DNA of 64,000 bases, taken from the NCBI RefSeq assembly GCF_000179235.2, contig NZ_CP039373.1:2266554-2330553 (forward strand), written 5' to 3'. Shown here piece after piece: positions 1 to 7,434 of the stretch. Both the position numbers and the translations under genes were made by a program. The notes beneath the pieces were generated by a model, which saw nothing but the letters and a program-made list of their open reading frames with translations, was not told the origin of the DNA and made no database searches. Origin of the DNA: Synechococcus sp. CB0101 (GTDB taxonomy: Bacteria > Cyanobacteriota > Cyanobacteriia > PCC-6307 > Cyanobiaceae). How positions within the stretch are numbered: the stretch's first letter is position 1; every line of letters starts with the position of its first letter.

Positions 1-363
1 GCAGACGACCCGCGCTTCTCCGCTGACTCCATCACCACTTGCGTCACCCGCCTGCTTGAGGTGAAGCAACAGCAAGAACTCCTCAACGCCGAGCAGAAGG
101 AACTGAACGAGCAGCTGCGCCTAGCCCACCTGCGCGGGGATCTGCTCACCCTGCTGCCGGCGGGCAAGGACGGCAATGGCTACCAGATCACCCCGGACCT
201 GGTGCTCAACCGCCGCCCCGGCCGCAAGCAGTGGAGCTATTCCATCGACTGCAAGGAGATCGAATGCCAGCTCAAGGCACGCCAGAGTTATGAACAGCAG
301 AGCGGCCTGGCGAGTTACAGCCTGGGTGCGGCGTTCTGGGAGGTGCGGGCCAGTAAGGGCTGA
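1..363 (+). CDS. C-terminal part of an unrecognised protein (5' end outside window)
   Basis: The reading frame is open from the first base of the window and stops at 361-363, so this is the last ~120 residues of a longer protein. The visible part starts with a charged, Gln/Glu/Leu-rich helix that looks like a coiled coil (about residues 19-47), then a compact domain with several aromatic residues and two cysteines. I do not recognise the family. It is followed after 30 bp by a good rho-independent terminator, which supports a real transcript end. Its place inside the tRNA-Lys island suggests an accessory gene, but that is inference from position only. Confidence 0.6.
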   Translation, partial: ADDPRFSADSITTCVTRLLEVKQQQELLNAEQKELNEQLRLAHLRGDLLTLLPAGKDGNGYQITPDLVLNRRPGRKQWSYSIDCKEIECQLKARQSYEQQSGLASYSLGAAFWEVRASKG

Positions 364-393
364 CGCTCCTCACGAGAGTTCTCGTCATCAAGA

Positions 394-422
394 GCCCTGG
401 GTCATCGCCCGGGGCTTTTTGG
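394..422 (+). terminator. Rho-independent terminator of the first gene
   Basis: An 8-bp stem GCCCTGGG/CCCGGGGC (one G-T pair) with a 6-nt loop is followed by five T on the plus strand. It lies just downstream of the first stop codon. Confidence 0.85.
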
Positions 423-439
423 TGTGCAGATATCCGCCG

Positions 440-470
440 CAATCAAAAACCCCCGAGCAGCGCCCGAGGG
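440..470 (-). terminator. Minus-strand terminator inside repeat copy 1
   Basis: Read on the minus strand this is CCCTCGGG, a 5-nt loop, CTCGGGGG and then TTTTTG. It would end transcripts coming leftward from the metal cassette (1736-711) through the repeat. The same hairpin exists in copy 2 with base changes that keep pairing. Confidence 0.8.
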
Positions 471-693
471 TCATGAAGCAATCAACATTCCAATGGCTTT
501 CGTTGGTCTGGATCGAAGCTGCTGGCGTTGGCGCCTGGGGCCGAACGATCCAGGTATGGGTTGTTTGCTCTCCTGGGGCACCTATGGCGGTGCAAACGGA
601 GTGTCGACCAGTCAGGTGCACAGGTTGAGGACCTTCCTCTTGCCCGGCCGAACGACCTGCCCACGGTTAGGGGATGACTGTTGGAGCAGGGCC
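440..693. repeat. Direct repeat copy 1, left flank of the metal cassette
   Basis: About 254 bp that can be aligned by eye nearly end to end with 2924-3169. Long blocks are shared, for example around AATCAACATTCCAATGGCT, the GCTGGCGTTGGCGCCTGGGG block and the GAGGACCTTCCTCTTGCC block, with scattered substitutions and a few small indels. Both copies have the same orientation and both start with a minus-strand terminator hairpin. Open frames through it differ between the copies, so it is unlikely to be protein coding. It could be the template of a small RNA read on the minus strand, or a mobile or duplicated 3' module. Confidence 0.8.
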
Positions 694-710
694 CCCATGT
701 GCTTCATTGC

Positions 711-1736
711 TCAGAAGCTGAAGCTGACTCCGGTACCGATGTGGTGCTGCCAGCCCACCCCCCAGCCATCTCCTCCTTGGCTGCTGTAGATCGGCTTCCA
801 GTGTGCGAACACAACGACAGACTCAGCCAGGGGATACTCCAGCTCGATCTCACCTCCCCAATCAGTGCGGAAGGGCAGACCTGAATAGGAACCAGGGCTA
901 TAGAAGCGTGGCCCCGCAGAGAGCGTGATGTTCAGAAGATCGATGTTGAAGCCCAGACCAAGCCATGGGTCGGTGTAGTTACCCAGATAGGTTCCTTCAC
1001 TTTCCCAACCTGTTCTGTTTTCGAGCGAAACAAACACACCGTCAACGATGGTTTCCAGGCCATCACCAAGTGCGAAGTTCACATCCCCATCCCCCAGTGC
1101 CCAGATGGCCTGAACACCAACCTCATTTTTCAGGCCAATGACATCATCACCTTGATTGCCGGTGACGTAATACGGCCACCATGTCAGCGAGACCTCAAAA
1201 CGATCGTTCGGTTGATAGCGCGCCTGAAGATAGCCCTTGACATCGGTGCGGCGATAGGGACTTCCGTCCCCATGGGCGTGATCATGACCAGCGGAATGAC
1301 TTTCGCTGTGGTGGGCACCATGGTCGTCCTCATGCCCGTCGTCGTGATCATCCCCATGCTCGTCGTCCGAGTCCTCATGGTCATCGTGATGAGCGCTGCC
1401 GCCATGACCGTCAACATGAACACGCCCATAGAAATGTTCAGCCTCGCCCCACACCAAAGCAGGACCGATCTGAGCTTCGATGGCGAAACTGCCGCCTTTG
1501 TCTAAACCCCACTCAAAGACGGCTCCGAACAACCCGTCGATGGCGTAATGGCGGGGCTGGCCCTCCAGATTGTTCTCCAGGCCTGCGTGGCCCTCCAGTG
1601 TCACCACTGGTCGGATCCGAAATTCACCCGGCAGCAGATCATCACCACCTGCAGCGCCATGGGCTAAGGCTCCACTGGGTGAGCCGATAGCAGCCAAAAC
1701 AGAAAGGATCGAGACGATTGTGTGGCGTGTCTTCAT
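711..1736 (-). CDS. Predicted outer-membrane beta-barrel with His/Asp-rich metal-binding loop
   Basis: A protein of 341 residues. It opens with a clear signal peptide (MKTRHTIVS, hydrophobic core, cleavage likely after ALA-HG). At roughly residues 112-160 there is a segment very rich in His and Asp, the kind found in zinc-handling proteins. The rest has alternating aromatic/polar strands and ends in Ser-Phe-Ser-Phe, a terminal Phe typical of outer-membrane barrels. The start chosen (ATG at 1736) overlaps the stop of the upstream ZnuA-like gene as ATGA, so the two are translationally coupled; an ATG 15 bp further upstream is possible. The role is inferred: zinc, or another divalent metal, passing or being bound at the outer membrane under Zur-type control. 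It shows no TonB-receptor plug. Confidence 0.75.
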   Translation of the reverse strand: MKTRHTIVSILSVLAAIGSPSGALAHGAAGGDDLLPGEFRIRPVVTLEGHAGLENNLEGQPRHYAIDGLFGAVFEWGLDKGGSFAIEAQIGPALVWGEAEHFYGRVHVDGHGGSAHHDDHEDSDDEHGDDHDDGHEDDHGAHHSESHSAGHDHAHGDGSPYRRTDVKGYLQARYQPNDRFEVSLTWWPYYVTGNQGDDVIGLKNEVGVQAIWALGDGDVNFALGDGLETIVDGVFVSLENRTGWESEGTYLGNYTDPWLGLGFNIDLLNITLSAGPRFYSPGSYSGLPFRTDWGGEIELEYPLAESVVVFAHWKPIYSSQGGDGWGVGWQHHIGTGVSFSF

Positions 1737-2614
1737 CGGATCGCAGCCCATTGTTGTTGCAGCGCAGAGGCTGTGCGTTGATCACATCGGCCTCCTTGCG
1801 CGGTCACAAAGGTGCAGACATTGGCCGTAGCTGTTTGAATCAGCGATTTCCCGGGTGCCAGCCCATCGGCGTAGAGCGGTTGCTTGGCGATGGCGACACC
1901 GCTGAAAGAACTGATGCGCCGAAGCGTTTTGGACGGTGGCAACGCCTCAGCGAAGATTGCTTTTGTGCCTGATTGGCGGATGGCCCGGCTGATGGCCCCC
2001 AGGCTCGAGGGTCTCAGAGTCCCCCCCGACGCAAAGTCATCGATCACCGGCAGTTCACGAATGCCATAGCGACGGGCAAAAGCTGAAAACGCTCGGTGCT
2101 CAGTGACCAGAACACGCTGAGCAGAGGGAACCGTCTGCAGCTGCGCTGCGCTCCAACTCCCTAGTTGGTTCAACACGGCCTGCATGGCCTGGCTGCGTCG
2201 CTGCAGTGCTCCAGCTTTTGCTGCTCCAAGGAGAGGCCTCAGTGCAGTGGCGCTCTCGCGGACCATGGCACTGGTGAGCCCTGGGTCGTGCCACACGTGT
2301 GGATCCTTGGCTGGGTTACCTGGGGTGGCGCGTTCAGCAACGGCCACCACAGGAGCACTGACACGAATCCGGTTCATCGCCGGCGTGAGGTTGTAGCCAT
2401 TCACCAACACCAGGCGAGCGGTGCTCAGCGCCTGACGATCTGAACCGCGCAGAGCCATGCCATGGGGATCAGCTCCGGGTGGAACCAGGCACGTCACCCG
2501 AGCGTCGCTCTGCACGAGTGACCGCGTGATGTCGCACAGCACGCCATCCACAGAAACCACCGATGGCGGCGGCGCCGCGGCAAGCACAAGCCCAACCAGG
2601 GCAGCGGAACCCAT
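1733..2614 (-). CDS. Zinc/manganese ABC transporter substrate-binding protein (ZnuA-like)
   Basis: A periplasmic metal-binding protein of the cluster 9 (ZnuA/TroA) family, about 293 residues. It starts with a hydrophobic export signal, then shows the family features: a His in GADPHGMALRG, NGYNLTP, the DPHVWHDP motif with metal-binding His, the TEHRAFSAFARRYGI block and an Asp near the end of the domain. No ATPase or permease gene is adjacent, so it must use a transporter encoded elsewhere or work alone. I chose ATG 2614 rather than the TTG at 2668 because the longer form would place the Zur-like box inside the coding sequence. It is translationally coupled to the outer-membrane protein gene downstream. 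The His-rich loop usual between the first domain motifs is missing here; the downstream partner carries one. Confidence 0.85.
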   Translation of the reverse strand: MGSAALVGLVLAAAPPPSVVSVDGVLCDITRSLVQSDARVTCLVPPGADPHGMALRGSDRQALSTARLVLVNGYNLTPAMNRIRVSAPVVAVAERATPGNPAKDPHVWHDPGLTSAMVRESATALRPLLGAAKAGALQRRSQAMQAVLNQLGSWSAAQLQTVPSAQRVLVTEHRAFSAFARRYGIRELPVIDDFASGGTLRPSSLGAISRAIRQSGTKAIFAEALPPSKTLRRISSFSGVAIAKQPLYADGLAPGKSLIQTATANVCTFVTAQGGRCDQRTASALQQQWAAIR

Positions 2615-2638
2615 GACACAGAAACAAGCTGCCGCGAA

Positions 2639-2653
2639 TGATAATGGTTCTCG
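2639..2653 (-). promoter_or_regulatory. Zur-like operator of the metal cassette
   Basis: The 15-bp TGATAATGGTTCTCG (plus strand) is an imperfect 7-1-7 inverted repeat; one half, TGATAAT, fits the cyanobacterial Zur/Fur-type half-site and the other is degenerate. It lies 25-39 bp upstream of the chosen ATG of the ZnuA-like gene, a normal operator position. The identity is inferred from the motif and the gene content. Confidence 0.6.
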
Positions 2654-2923
2654 CCCTCGTGTCGCCAATGGTTGAGGCCATGGGTCAGCAGGGATCTTTG
2701 GGGTTCATCCGCCTGGCTGGCTCGCCTCGCAAGTCGCCAGGCCCCTGCGCCATAACGACCGTTGATCGCAGAGATCTTTGGCGTTTCCCGCGGGGCGACC
2801 TTCGACTGTGTGGCCCGTGATGAAGGGACAGGCGCCAGCGACATCGACCCGCTGGATAACGACCGGTCGCTATCACTTCTGAGCAGGTGACGGCACGAGG
2901 GAGACACCGGAGCACCGCAATCC
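2654..2923. other. Intergenic stretch without a convincing gene
   Basis: Between the Zur-like box and repeat copy 2. Minus-strand frames are open here but without a recognisable protein, signal peptide or codon pattern, and they would run through the operator. I see nothing else supportable. From 3170 to 3346, beyond the repeat, I also see no gene. Confidence 0.4.
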
Positions 2924-2956
2924 CAATCAAAACCCCCCGAGCAATGCCCGGGGGCC
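2924..2956 (-). terminator. Minus-strand terminator inside repeat copy 2
   Basis: On the minus strand the stem CCCCCGGG/CTCGGGGG is followed by a G and four T. It insulates the Zur-like promoter from leftward transcription. Confidence 0.75.
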
Positions 2957-3169
2957 TGAACCAATCAACATTCCAATGGCTGTAGATGGTCGAAGCTGCT
3001 GGCGTTGGCGCCTGGGGCCGAACGTTCCAGGTGTGGGCGTTGGCTCTCCTGGGGCAGCTGTGCGGTGCAAACGGAGTGTCGATCAGTCAGGCGCACAGGT
3101 TGAGGACCTTCCTCTTGCCTGGCTGAACGACCTGCCCACGGTTGGGTGAAGACTGTTGGAGCAGGGGCC
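2924..3169. repeat. Direct repeat copy 2, right flank of the metal cassette
   Basis: The second copy of the ~250-bp element described at 440-693, in the same orientation. The two copies bracket exactly the ZnuA-like/outer-membrane-protein cassette and its operator. Substitutions in the terminator stem are compensatory or wobble-preserving, which suggests the hairpin is under selection. Confidence 0.8.
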
Positions 3170-3346
3170 TGCAGTCAGCGTGCTTCTGGCAGGTAGCGGG
3201 GTGGCGTGTCGTCCATTTGGGCGCCTCCTTGGTTGATGCATACAGATTCGCCCCGCCGCTGGCGCTGAGCAATCGGCGTTTACACGCATTGCCTTGGCGC
3301 CCGAGTGGGAGCAAGGTGGCCTTTGGCTTGTGCCTCTAGCCTGGGT

Positions 3347-3532
3347 CTACGTGGTTAGAGCGCGCTCCAGTAGACAGGCCGCGAGATTGCTCAGCGAGCG
3401 ACCCTCCTCAAGGCTGCGGCTTTCAAGGTCGCGGAAGGTGCTGTAAGGGATCGTGATGGTGATCCGCTTGCTCGCTCGACTGGATCGCGACTCTCCGCGA
3501 CAGTCAGAGGGATTTGCGTGGGGCAAGGACAA
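3347..3532 (-). CDS. Ribbon-helix-helix (CopG-like) protein
   Basis: A 61-residue protein. Residues ~23-60 form a ribbon-helix-helix domain: the beta strand RITITIPY followed by two helices, with the GRSLSNLAACLLE block seen in CopG-like antitoxins and small regulators of picocyanobacteria. Such proteins bind operator DNA as dimers. No toxin gene is adjacent, so it may be an orphan antitoxin or a simple regulator. The first 20 residues are not conserved-looking, and the true start could be internal. Confidence 0.6.
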   Translation of the reverse strand: MSLPHANPSDCRGESRSSRASKRITITIPYSTFRDLESRSLEEGRSLSNLAACLLERALTT

Positions 3533-3685
3533 CCTCTATAGCTGAAATCTTTACTTTGTTTTCCGGTTGAGCTCATCACGCCTGTGGCTTCACAAAAGGT
3601 CTCGCATCTGATGCATGGTGGCCCGATCCAAACAGGTGATCGGAGTTACGGCAGCGATGCAGCAGAGCGTTGCAGTCTGCAGCCT

Positions 3686-3943
3686 TTATTCAGGCAGAGA
3701 GGGTGCATCATGCGATCGAGCATCCTCGACAATCTCCACGCAGGATTGAGAAAGAATGTGCTCAATCAGTTCTGGCAGTGAGCGATGACTGCGCCCTGCC
3801 TGCCTCATCAATTTCTCCAGCAACTCCTCAGGAAGATCAAGATCAAGCCGCCGCGGCATACGGCTTGGATCAAGTTGAAAGCGAGGATCCTGTTCGCCTG
3901 GAGCTAACTGGAATGGAGGCATTTCTATGGAGGCGTAGGCCAT
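3686..3943 (-). CDS. Small protein with possible ribbon-helix-helix fold
   Basis: An 85-residue protein. The middle (about residues 31-70) reads as a strand, RRLDLDLP, followed by two amphipathic helices including SHRSLPELIEHIL, which fits a ribbon-helix-helix regulator. The N-terminus is Pro/Gln-rich. It is on the same strand as the CopG-like gene at 3347-3532. No partner toxin is visible. Function beyond likely DNA binding is unknown. Confidence 0.45.
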   Translation of the reverse strand: MAYASIEMPPFQLAPGEQDPRFQLDPSRMPRRLDLDLPEELLEKLMRQAGRSHRSLPELIEHILSQSCVEIVEDARSHDAPSLPE

Positions 3944-4084
3944 TGGTGGAGATCAGCTGGCTATAGCAACGGCTGCAGTCCTTATTTTTGGGAGCACGAA
4001 ACTAAAACGTGACCAATGCTCTTCAATGGCGCGCTATGAGTTTCTTAACGCCCGGGCTTAGGCGGTGTACGAGGTGTCGCGTGT

Positions 4085-4378
4085 TCAGCGTCCCCATCTC
4101 GGCTCCAGCAGTGGCGGTGGTTGCCATTGCGGCGTGCACGGTTTCCACCCCTCCGCCAGGCGCTGACGCCAGAGCTCAACCGCTCGCTCGCGGCTGAGGC
4201 GCACACGCCGCTGCAGCAACGGCACTGCTTGATCCCGCAACACCTGGCCGCTGGTGATCTCCAGCTCCTGCTGCCACTGATTCCAGATCGCGGGCTTGAA
4301 GTGCAGGACTTGGCGGCCATCACTCAGCCAGCCCTCAGCCGGAGCCGACGGAATCCGCTGACCCTTCTGAACGAACAC
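4085..4378 (-). CDS. DUF1651 domain protein
   Basis: 97 residues, matching the small DUF1651 family found almost only in marine and freshwater picocyanobacteria: GWLSDGRQVLHF near the N-terminus, then the ITSGQVLRDQAVPLLQRR core, then a helix ending in LAEGWKPCTPQW. The function of the family is unknown. It follows the Cys-rich gene 4382-4660 with a 3-bp gap, so the two are probably cotranscribed. Confidence 0.75.
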   Translation of the reverse strand: MFVQKGQRIPSAPAEGWLSDGRQVLHFKPAIWNQWQQELEITSGQVLRDQAVPLLQRRVRLSRERAVELWRQRLAEGWKPCTPQWQPPPLLEPRWGR

Positions 4379-4381
4379 CCC

Positions 4382-4660
4382 TCAGCCCGCCTCCGGCGCC
4401 CAACCCCGTTGGCGAACCATGTCATCCGTCCAGCCCTGGCAGCGGCGGATCAGGTGTTCGCCCTGGGCGATCTGGCCGCGGTGCAGCTGGCAGGTGAGCA
4501 CCGGGATGCACTCGGCTCCGGCGTGGTGCCTGAACCAATGGCAGGTCATGCAGACCTTGCGGCTCCGGCTGGGGCGCAGGACGCCCACGTCCAGATACGG
4601 CCAGGTCTCGCAGTCACTGCTTGCAGTCACCGCGGTGGGCCGGATTCGAGAAGCAGCCAT
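4382..4660 (-). CDS. Small Cys/His-rich picocyanobacterial protein
   Basis: 92 residues. Cysteines appear as CETW, a CMTC pair followed by HWFRHHAGAE, a further C/TCQLH pair and a final RRCQGW, an arrangement that could bind zinc or an iron-sulfur cluster. The C-terminal half resembles small hypothetical proteins I know from picocyanobacterial genomes, where they often sit beside DUF1651 genes, as here. The start at 4660 was chosen because residues further upstream look random. No function can be assigned. Confidence 0.6.
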   Translation of the reverse strand: MAASRIRPTAVTASSDCETWPYLDVGVLRPSRSRKVCMTCHWFRHHAGAECIPVLTCQLHRGQIAQGEHLIRRCQGWTDDMVRQRGWAPEAG

Positions 4661-4844
4661 CAATCTTCTCCATGCGTACACCTGTACTAGCAGGGATTGT
4701 GCGGGTTGGCTCGGGCTCTTTGGGCATCGACTGCCTCTGTCAGCCACGCCCGCTGACGACGTCGGAACCCTTCTGGGCCTCACACCATCCCCTTTGCTCG
4801 CCTTCTTCCGATCACTTCTGCCTCTAGTCCCAACCCTGCTGCCG

Positions 4845-5159
4845 ATGCTCAGCTGGACGCGCTCCTGTCTGACGCCGCCCACTCACCAGGCAGCCTCAGC
4901 CGACGAGCTCACGCTCCCGCCCTTCCAGCAAGACCACGCCTTTGCGGCCTTTGAGCAGGGCGACTGGTTGGCGGAACTGGATCTCCTGCAACTGGGCACG
5001 GCTCTGCAGCGCACCGCCATCGCCCGCGGCGGTTACGACGGCCGCTCCTTCGATGTGATGGTCGCCATCGCCGACGTGTTGGAAACCGATCACGGCTGGA
5101 GCTTTGAGCAGTCCGACGCCTGGCTCGAGCGGATGGGGCTCTGGGAGGAGGAGGTCTGA
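4845..5159 (+). CDS. Hypothetical protein with acidic helical C-terminus
   Basis: 104 residues from ATG 4845. The C-terminal ~70 residues (AAFEQGDWLAELDLL ... SFDVMVAIADVLETDHGW ... WLERMGLWEEEV) look like a real small helical domain; the N-terminus is less convincing and the start is uncertain. The frame is open much further upstream, but that part overlaps the opposite-strand Cys-rich gene and has no protein-like composition. Function unknown. Confidence 0.5.
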   Translation: MLSWTRSCLTPPTHQAASADELTLPPFQQDHAFAAFEQGDWLAELDLLQLGTALQRTAIARGGYDGRSFDVMVAIADVLETDHGWSFEQSDAWLERMGLWEEEV

Positions 5160-5228
5160 GGGTTCAGATCACCGCCAGTAGCCTCCCGTGCGGCCGCTCT
5201 GGTCGCAGCGTCGTCTGCCCTGCTGCCG

Positions 5229-5426
5229 ATGAGTGATCACCTCTGGCTCACCACTGCCGAGCTCTGCTCCCATCTGGCCATCAGCCGCTCCACCCTCTTT
5301 GCCATCCGCCGTTCGGGGCTGCTCAAGGACGGGCGGCATCTGGTGGCCAAGAACCCAACCAGTTCACGCTCACACCTGCTCTGGCACCGCCAGCGCTGTG
5401 AGCTCGCCCTCGGGAGGATCAGCTGA
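5229..5426 (+). CDS. Excisionase-like helix-turn-helix protein A
   Basis: 65 residues. It starts with WLTTAELCSHLAISRSTLFAIRRSGLL, the typical winged helix-turn-helix start of excisionase/MerR-like proteins, and ends in a block of basic and aromatic residues. The stop overlaps the next gene (TGATG at 5424-5428). It probably acts with the integrase 0.2 kb away as a recombination directionality factor or a local regulator; this is inference from family and position. Confidence 0.65.
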   Translation: MSDHLWLTTAELCSHLAISRSTLFAIRRSGLLKDGRHLVAKNPTSSRSHLLWHRQRCELALGRIS

Positions 5427-5644
5427 TGGGCGAGCAGAGAACCCTTTGGCTCTCAACACCTGAGCTGTGCACGCAGCTCAAGGTCAGCCGCTCCTCCCTG
5501 CGCCGATGGGTGCACAGCGGCCTTCTACGAGAAGGGCAGCACTGGGTTCGGATGAACCCCTGCTGCCCGCGCTCCGATCAGTTGTGGCAGCCCGAGCGCT
5601 GCGCCGTGCAGATCAACCGGCAGCGGCCTCACTGCCGCCGCTGA
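5426..5644 (+). CDS. Excisionase-like helix-turn-helix protein B
   Basis: 72 residues and clearly paralogous to the gene just before it: both share the W-L-[ST]-T-[AP]-E-L-C start, the SRS[ST]L block, the RSGLL/HSGLL turn and the H-V-x-x-NP segment followed by LW and ERC. Tandem duplication of a small DNA-binding gene is unusual; the two may form a heterodimer or bind neighbouring att-arm sites. The 3' end overlaps the convergent integrase gene by 32 bp. Confidence 0.6.
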   Translation: MGEQRTLWLSTPELCTQLKVSRSSLRRWVHSGLLREGQHWVRMNPCCPRSDQLWQPERCAVQINRQRPHCRR

Positions 5645-7001
5645 GCAGGCGGCGCACGACTGACGCCTTGGTCTGCTCACTACTGATCTCACTCAGATAC
5701 GTCCGGCGGTGCACCTCTGGGCTATGGCCCATCACGGCCGCCACATCCGCGTAGTTCCAGGTTGTTGTTTCCCGGGCCCGGATCGCATAGGCGTGTCGCA
5801 GGTCATAGGGCACGCAGCGCTCTTTCCTTTTCTGTGCCTTCTTCTTGCCCTGGGCCGGCGCTGTTTCCACCCAGGCGTAGAGCTTGTTCTTGAGCTCAAA
5901 CTCCGCCTTGGCATCGGAGCTGCGCAGCTTGTGGCAGCAGAGCGCCCCGAGTCGTTCGTTGTTGTCGCATCGCTTCACTAGGTCGCGCTCGGGATCGAAT
6001 GGTTCGCCGTCCTCGTTCACGAATTTGGGCACATGGCGGCGGCGCAGTTCCTCCAGCCGCTGTTCACCGTTGCCCCCGCCCAGCTGATAGCGCTCTACCC
6101 ACTCCGCCGGCAGGGGAACCGCCGCGCGAAAGCCGGTCTTCGTGACCTTGATATGGCGCGCGGCAACGCCGATGGTGATCAGCCCGTTCTGATCCGGCAG
6201 GCCATCGATGTGCCACACCTCATGGGGACGCAGGCCGTAGGTGGCCACCATCGCGAACAACCAACCCCATAGAGGGTCTTCCTCGATCACCTGATCGAGC
6301 CACTCCTGGATGGCCTCTGTGCTCGGGATCCGGCGCCTGGATTCACCGGCCGCCAGGAGCACCACCTTCTTGTGATTGACCATTCCCTTGAGCTCTTCGC
6401 TCAGGCTCTCGGGCGCAATCGAGCCAAACCCCGCCCGGCGCAGCAACGAAACCACCTCCCGCTTCTGGCGGAAGCCCTGGCGGTGAGTCGCCACAGGCAC
6501 CAGCGGCTCAGCGGGGTCCGCCAGGTGGGCGCGCAGGCTGTCACCGGTGTGGAGAGCAAAGCGGCGCACATCCGCCTCCCGGGCCGCACCATCGGCCGGC
6601 AGCAGGCGGAAATAGCCCTGCCCTTTGAATGGGCCCACCAGGTTCATGTTCACGCCCTGGCGGCGCTGGAACGCCACCACGGCATCACAGATCTCCGGCC
6701 AGCTCGGGGCCAGCCGCGGCGCCATGCCGCCTGGCTCATCGCCTGGGCTACCGAGCAGTTGCTCCAGGGTCGCTCCGGGCTGCCTACGCGCCTCGCTCAC
6801 CAGCCGGAAGCAGAGTTCTTCAATCGCCAGATCGTCCTGGCTGGAGCAGCCGCGCACGGCCCGCTCCCGTACCCGCCGCCCGGGCAGGTTTTCGTACACG
6901 CTCACCCAACGGCTGTTGTGCCCCGCCCGCAACCGGAAGGGCAGGTGATGGGCTCGCAACACACCGTTGGCGCTGCTCAAGGCGCTGTTGGCCTGTGTCA
7001 T
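5613..7001 (-). CDS. Tyrosine-type site-specific integrase
   Basis: 462 residues. The C-terminal catalytic domain has the box-I arginine in TYGLRPHEVW, the H-x-x-R motif in YDLRHAYAIR, the MGHSP histidine and the nucleophilic tyrosine in RRTYLSEI. The N-terminal ~200 residues would hold the core- and arm-binding domains. The gene lies 237 bp from the 3' end of a tRNA-Lys gene, the classical target of such enzymes, and points away from it. It very likely catalysed insertion of the island that fills the left part of the window. The gene looks intact. Confidence 0.9.
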   Translation of the reverse strand: MTQANSALSSANGVLRAHHLPFRLRAGHNSRWVSVYENLPGRRVRERAVRGCSSQDDLAIEELCFRLVSEARRQPGATLEQLLGSPGDEPGGMAPRLAPSWPEICDAVVAFQRRQGVNMNLVGPFKGQGYFRLLPADGAAREADVRRFALHTGDSLRAHLADPAEPLVPVATHRQGFRQKREVVSLLRRAGFGSIAPESLSEELKGMVNHKKVVLLAAGESRRRIPSTEAIQEWLDQVIEEDPLWGWLFAMVATYGLRPHEVWHIDGLPDQNGLITIGVAARHIKVTKTGFRAAVPLPAEWVERYQLGGGNGEQRLEELRRRHVPKFVNEDGEPFDPERDLVKRCDNNERLGALCCHKLRSSDAKAEFELKNKLYAWVETAPAQGKKKAQKRKERCVPYDLRHAYAIRARETTTWNYADVAAVMGHSPEVHRRTYLSEISSEQTKASVVRRLLSGGSEAAAG

Positions 7002-7076
7002 GGCTCAAAGGCTTTAAGGGGAGAGTTCCCCAGCCGCTGGCCGATCGGTCTCACGGTGCCCCAAGGGATCCCGTGA

Positions 7077-7109
7077 TGTTTGGGGGTGTTTGGGGGAAAC
7101 CCCCAAACA
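7077..7109. promoter_or_regulatory. Direct and inverted repeat next to the integrase gene
   Basis: The unit TGTTTGGGGG occurs twice in tandem (7077-7086 and 7087-7096). The second copy is also the left arm of a perfect 10-bp inverted repeat (7087-7096/7100-7109) with an AAA spacer. It lies between the integrase start (7001) and tRNA-Lys. It could be an arm-type integrase/excisionase site or an operator; there is no T-run, so a terminator is less likely. Confidence 0.5.
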
Positions 7110-7237
7110 TTTGGCGCAATTGGCGCCTTCTCAGCACATTCGCGATCTCATTCCGGCCTGGCCCAAAGGCCTTCCAGTAGCCTGAGATCACTTGCTGCTA
7201 CTGGCAAAAGCCAGTCAGCAAAAGCTGAGACACAAAA

Positions 7238-7309
7238 TGGGTCGTCTGAGATTCGAACTCAGGACCAATCGGTTAAAAGCCGAGTGCTCTACCGCTGAGC
7301 TAACGACCC
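7238..7309 (-). tRNA. tRNA-Lys (anticodon TTT)
   Basis: The minus strand folds as a complete tRNA: acceptor GGGTCGT paired with ACGACCC plus discriminator A, D-arm with AGCTCAGCGGTAGAGC, anticodon loop CTTTTAA with TTT, and T-arm with GGTTCGAA-like TTCGAATC. CCA is not encoded. It is the probable attachment site of the island carrying the integrase. I searched the window by eye for a second copy of the tRNA 3' end and did not find one, so the other island boundary is likely to the left of base 1. Confidence 0.95.
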
Positions 7310-7434
7310 GCCCGGAGCTGGAGAACCAGGTTCGGGGGTGGCCCTTTCGGGCACCACGTGAAGGTATCACCCGGAGGGTCCGGCCTCCAACCGCGCCGAG
7401 AATGGGGGCCGATGCCGCCGCTCAGCCGCCTGCC

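Noticed and set aside
446-693. Protein gene in repeat copy 1 (several short frames on both strands)
   Set aside because: None of the frames is conserved in copy 2, whereas the terminator hairpin is.
1152-1505. Met/Val-rich 117-codon plus-strand frame opposite the His-rich outer-membrane protein
   Set aside because: The Met/Val runs are just the antisense of His/Asp codons (CAT/GAC to ATG/GTC), giving a false membrane protein.
2615-2668. TTG start 18 codons upstream for the ZnuA-like protein
   Set aside because: It would put the Zur-like box inside the coding sequence, and the shorter form begins directly with a suitable export signal.
4419-4844. Upstream part of the 246-codon frame ending at 5159
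   Set aside because: It overlaps the Cys-rich gene on the other strand and its translation looks random.
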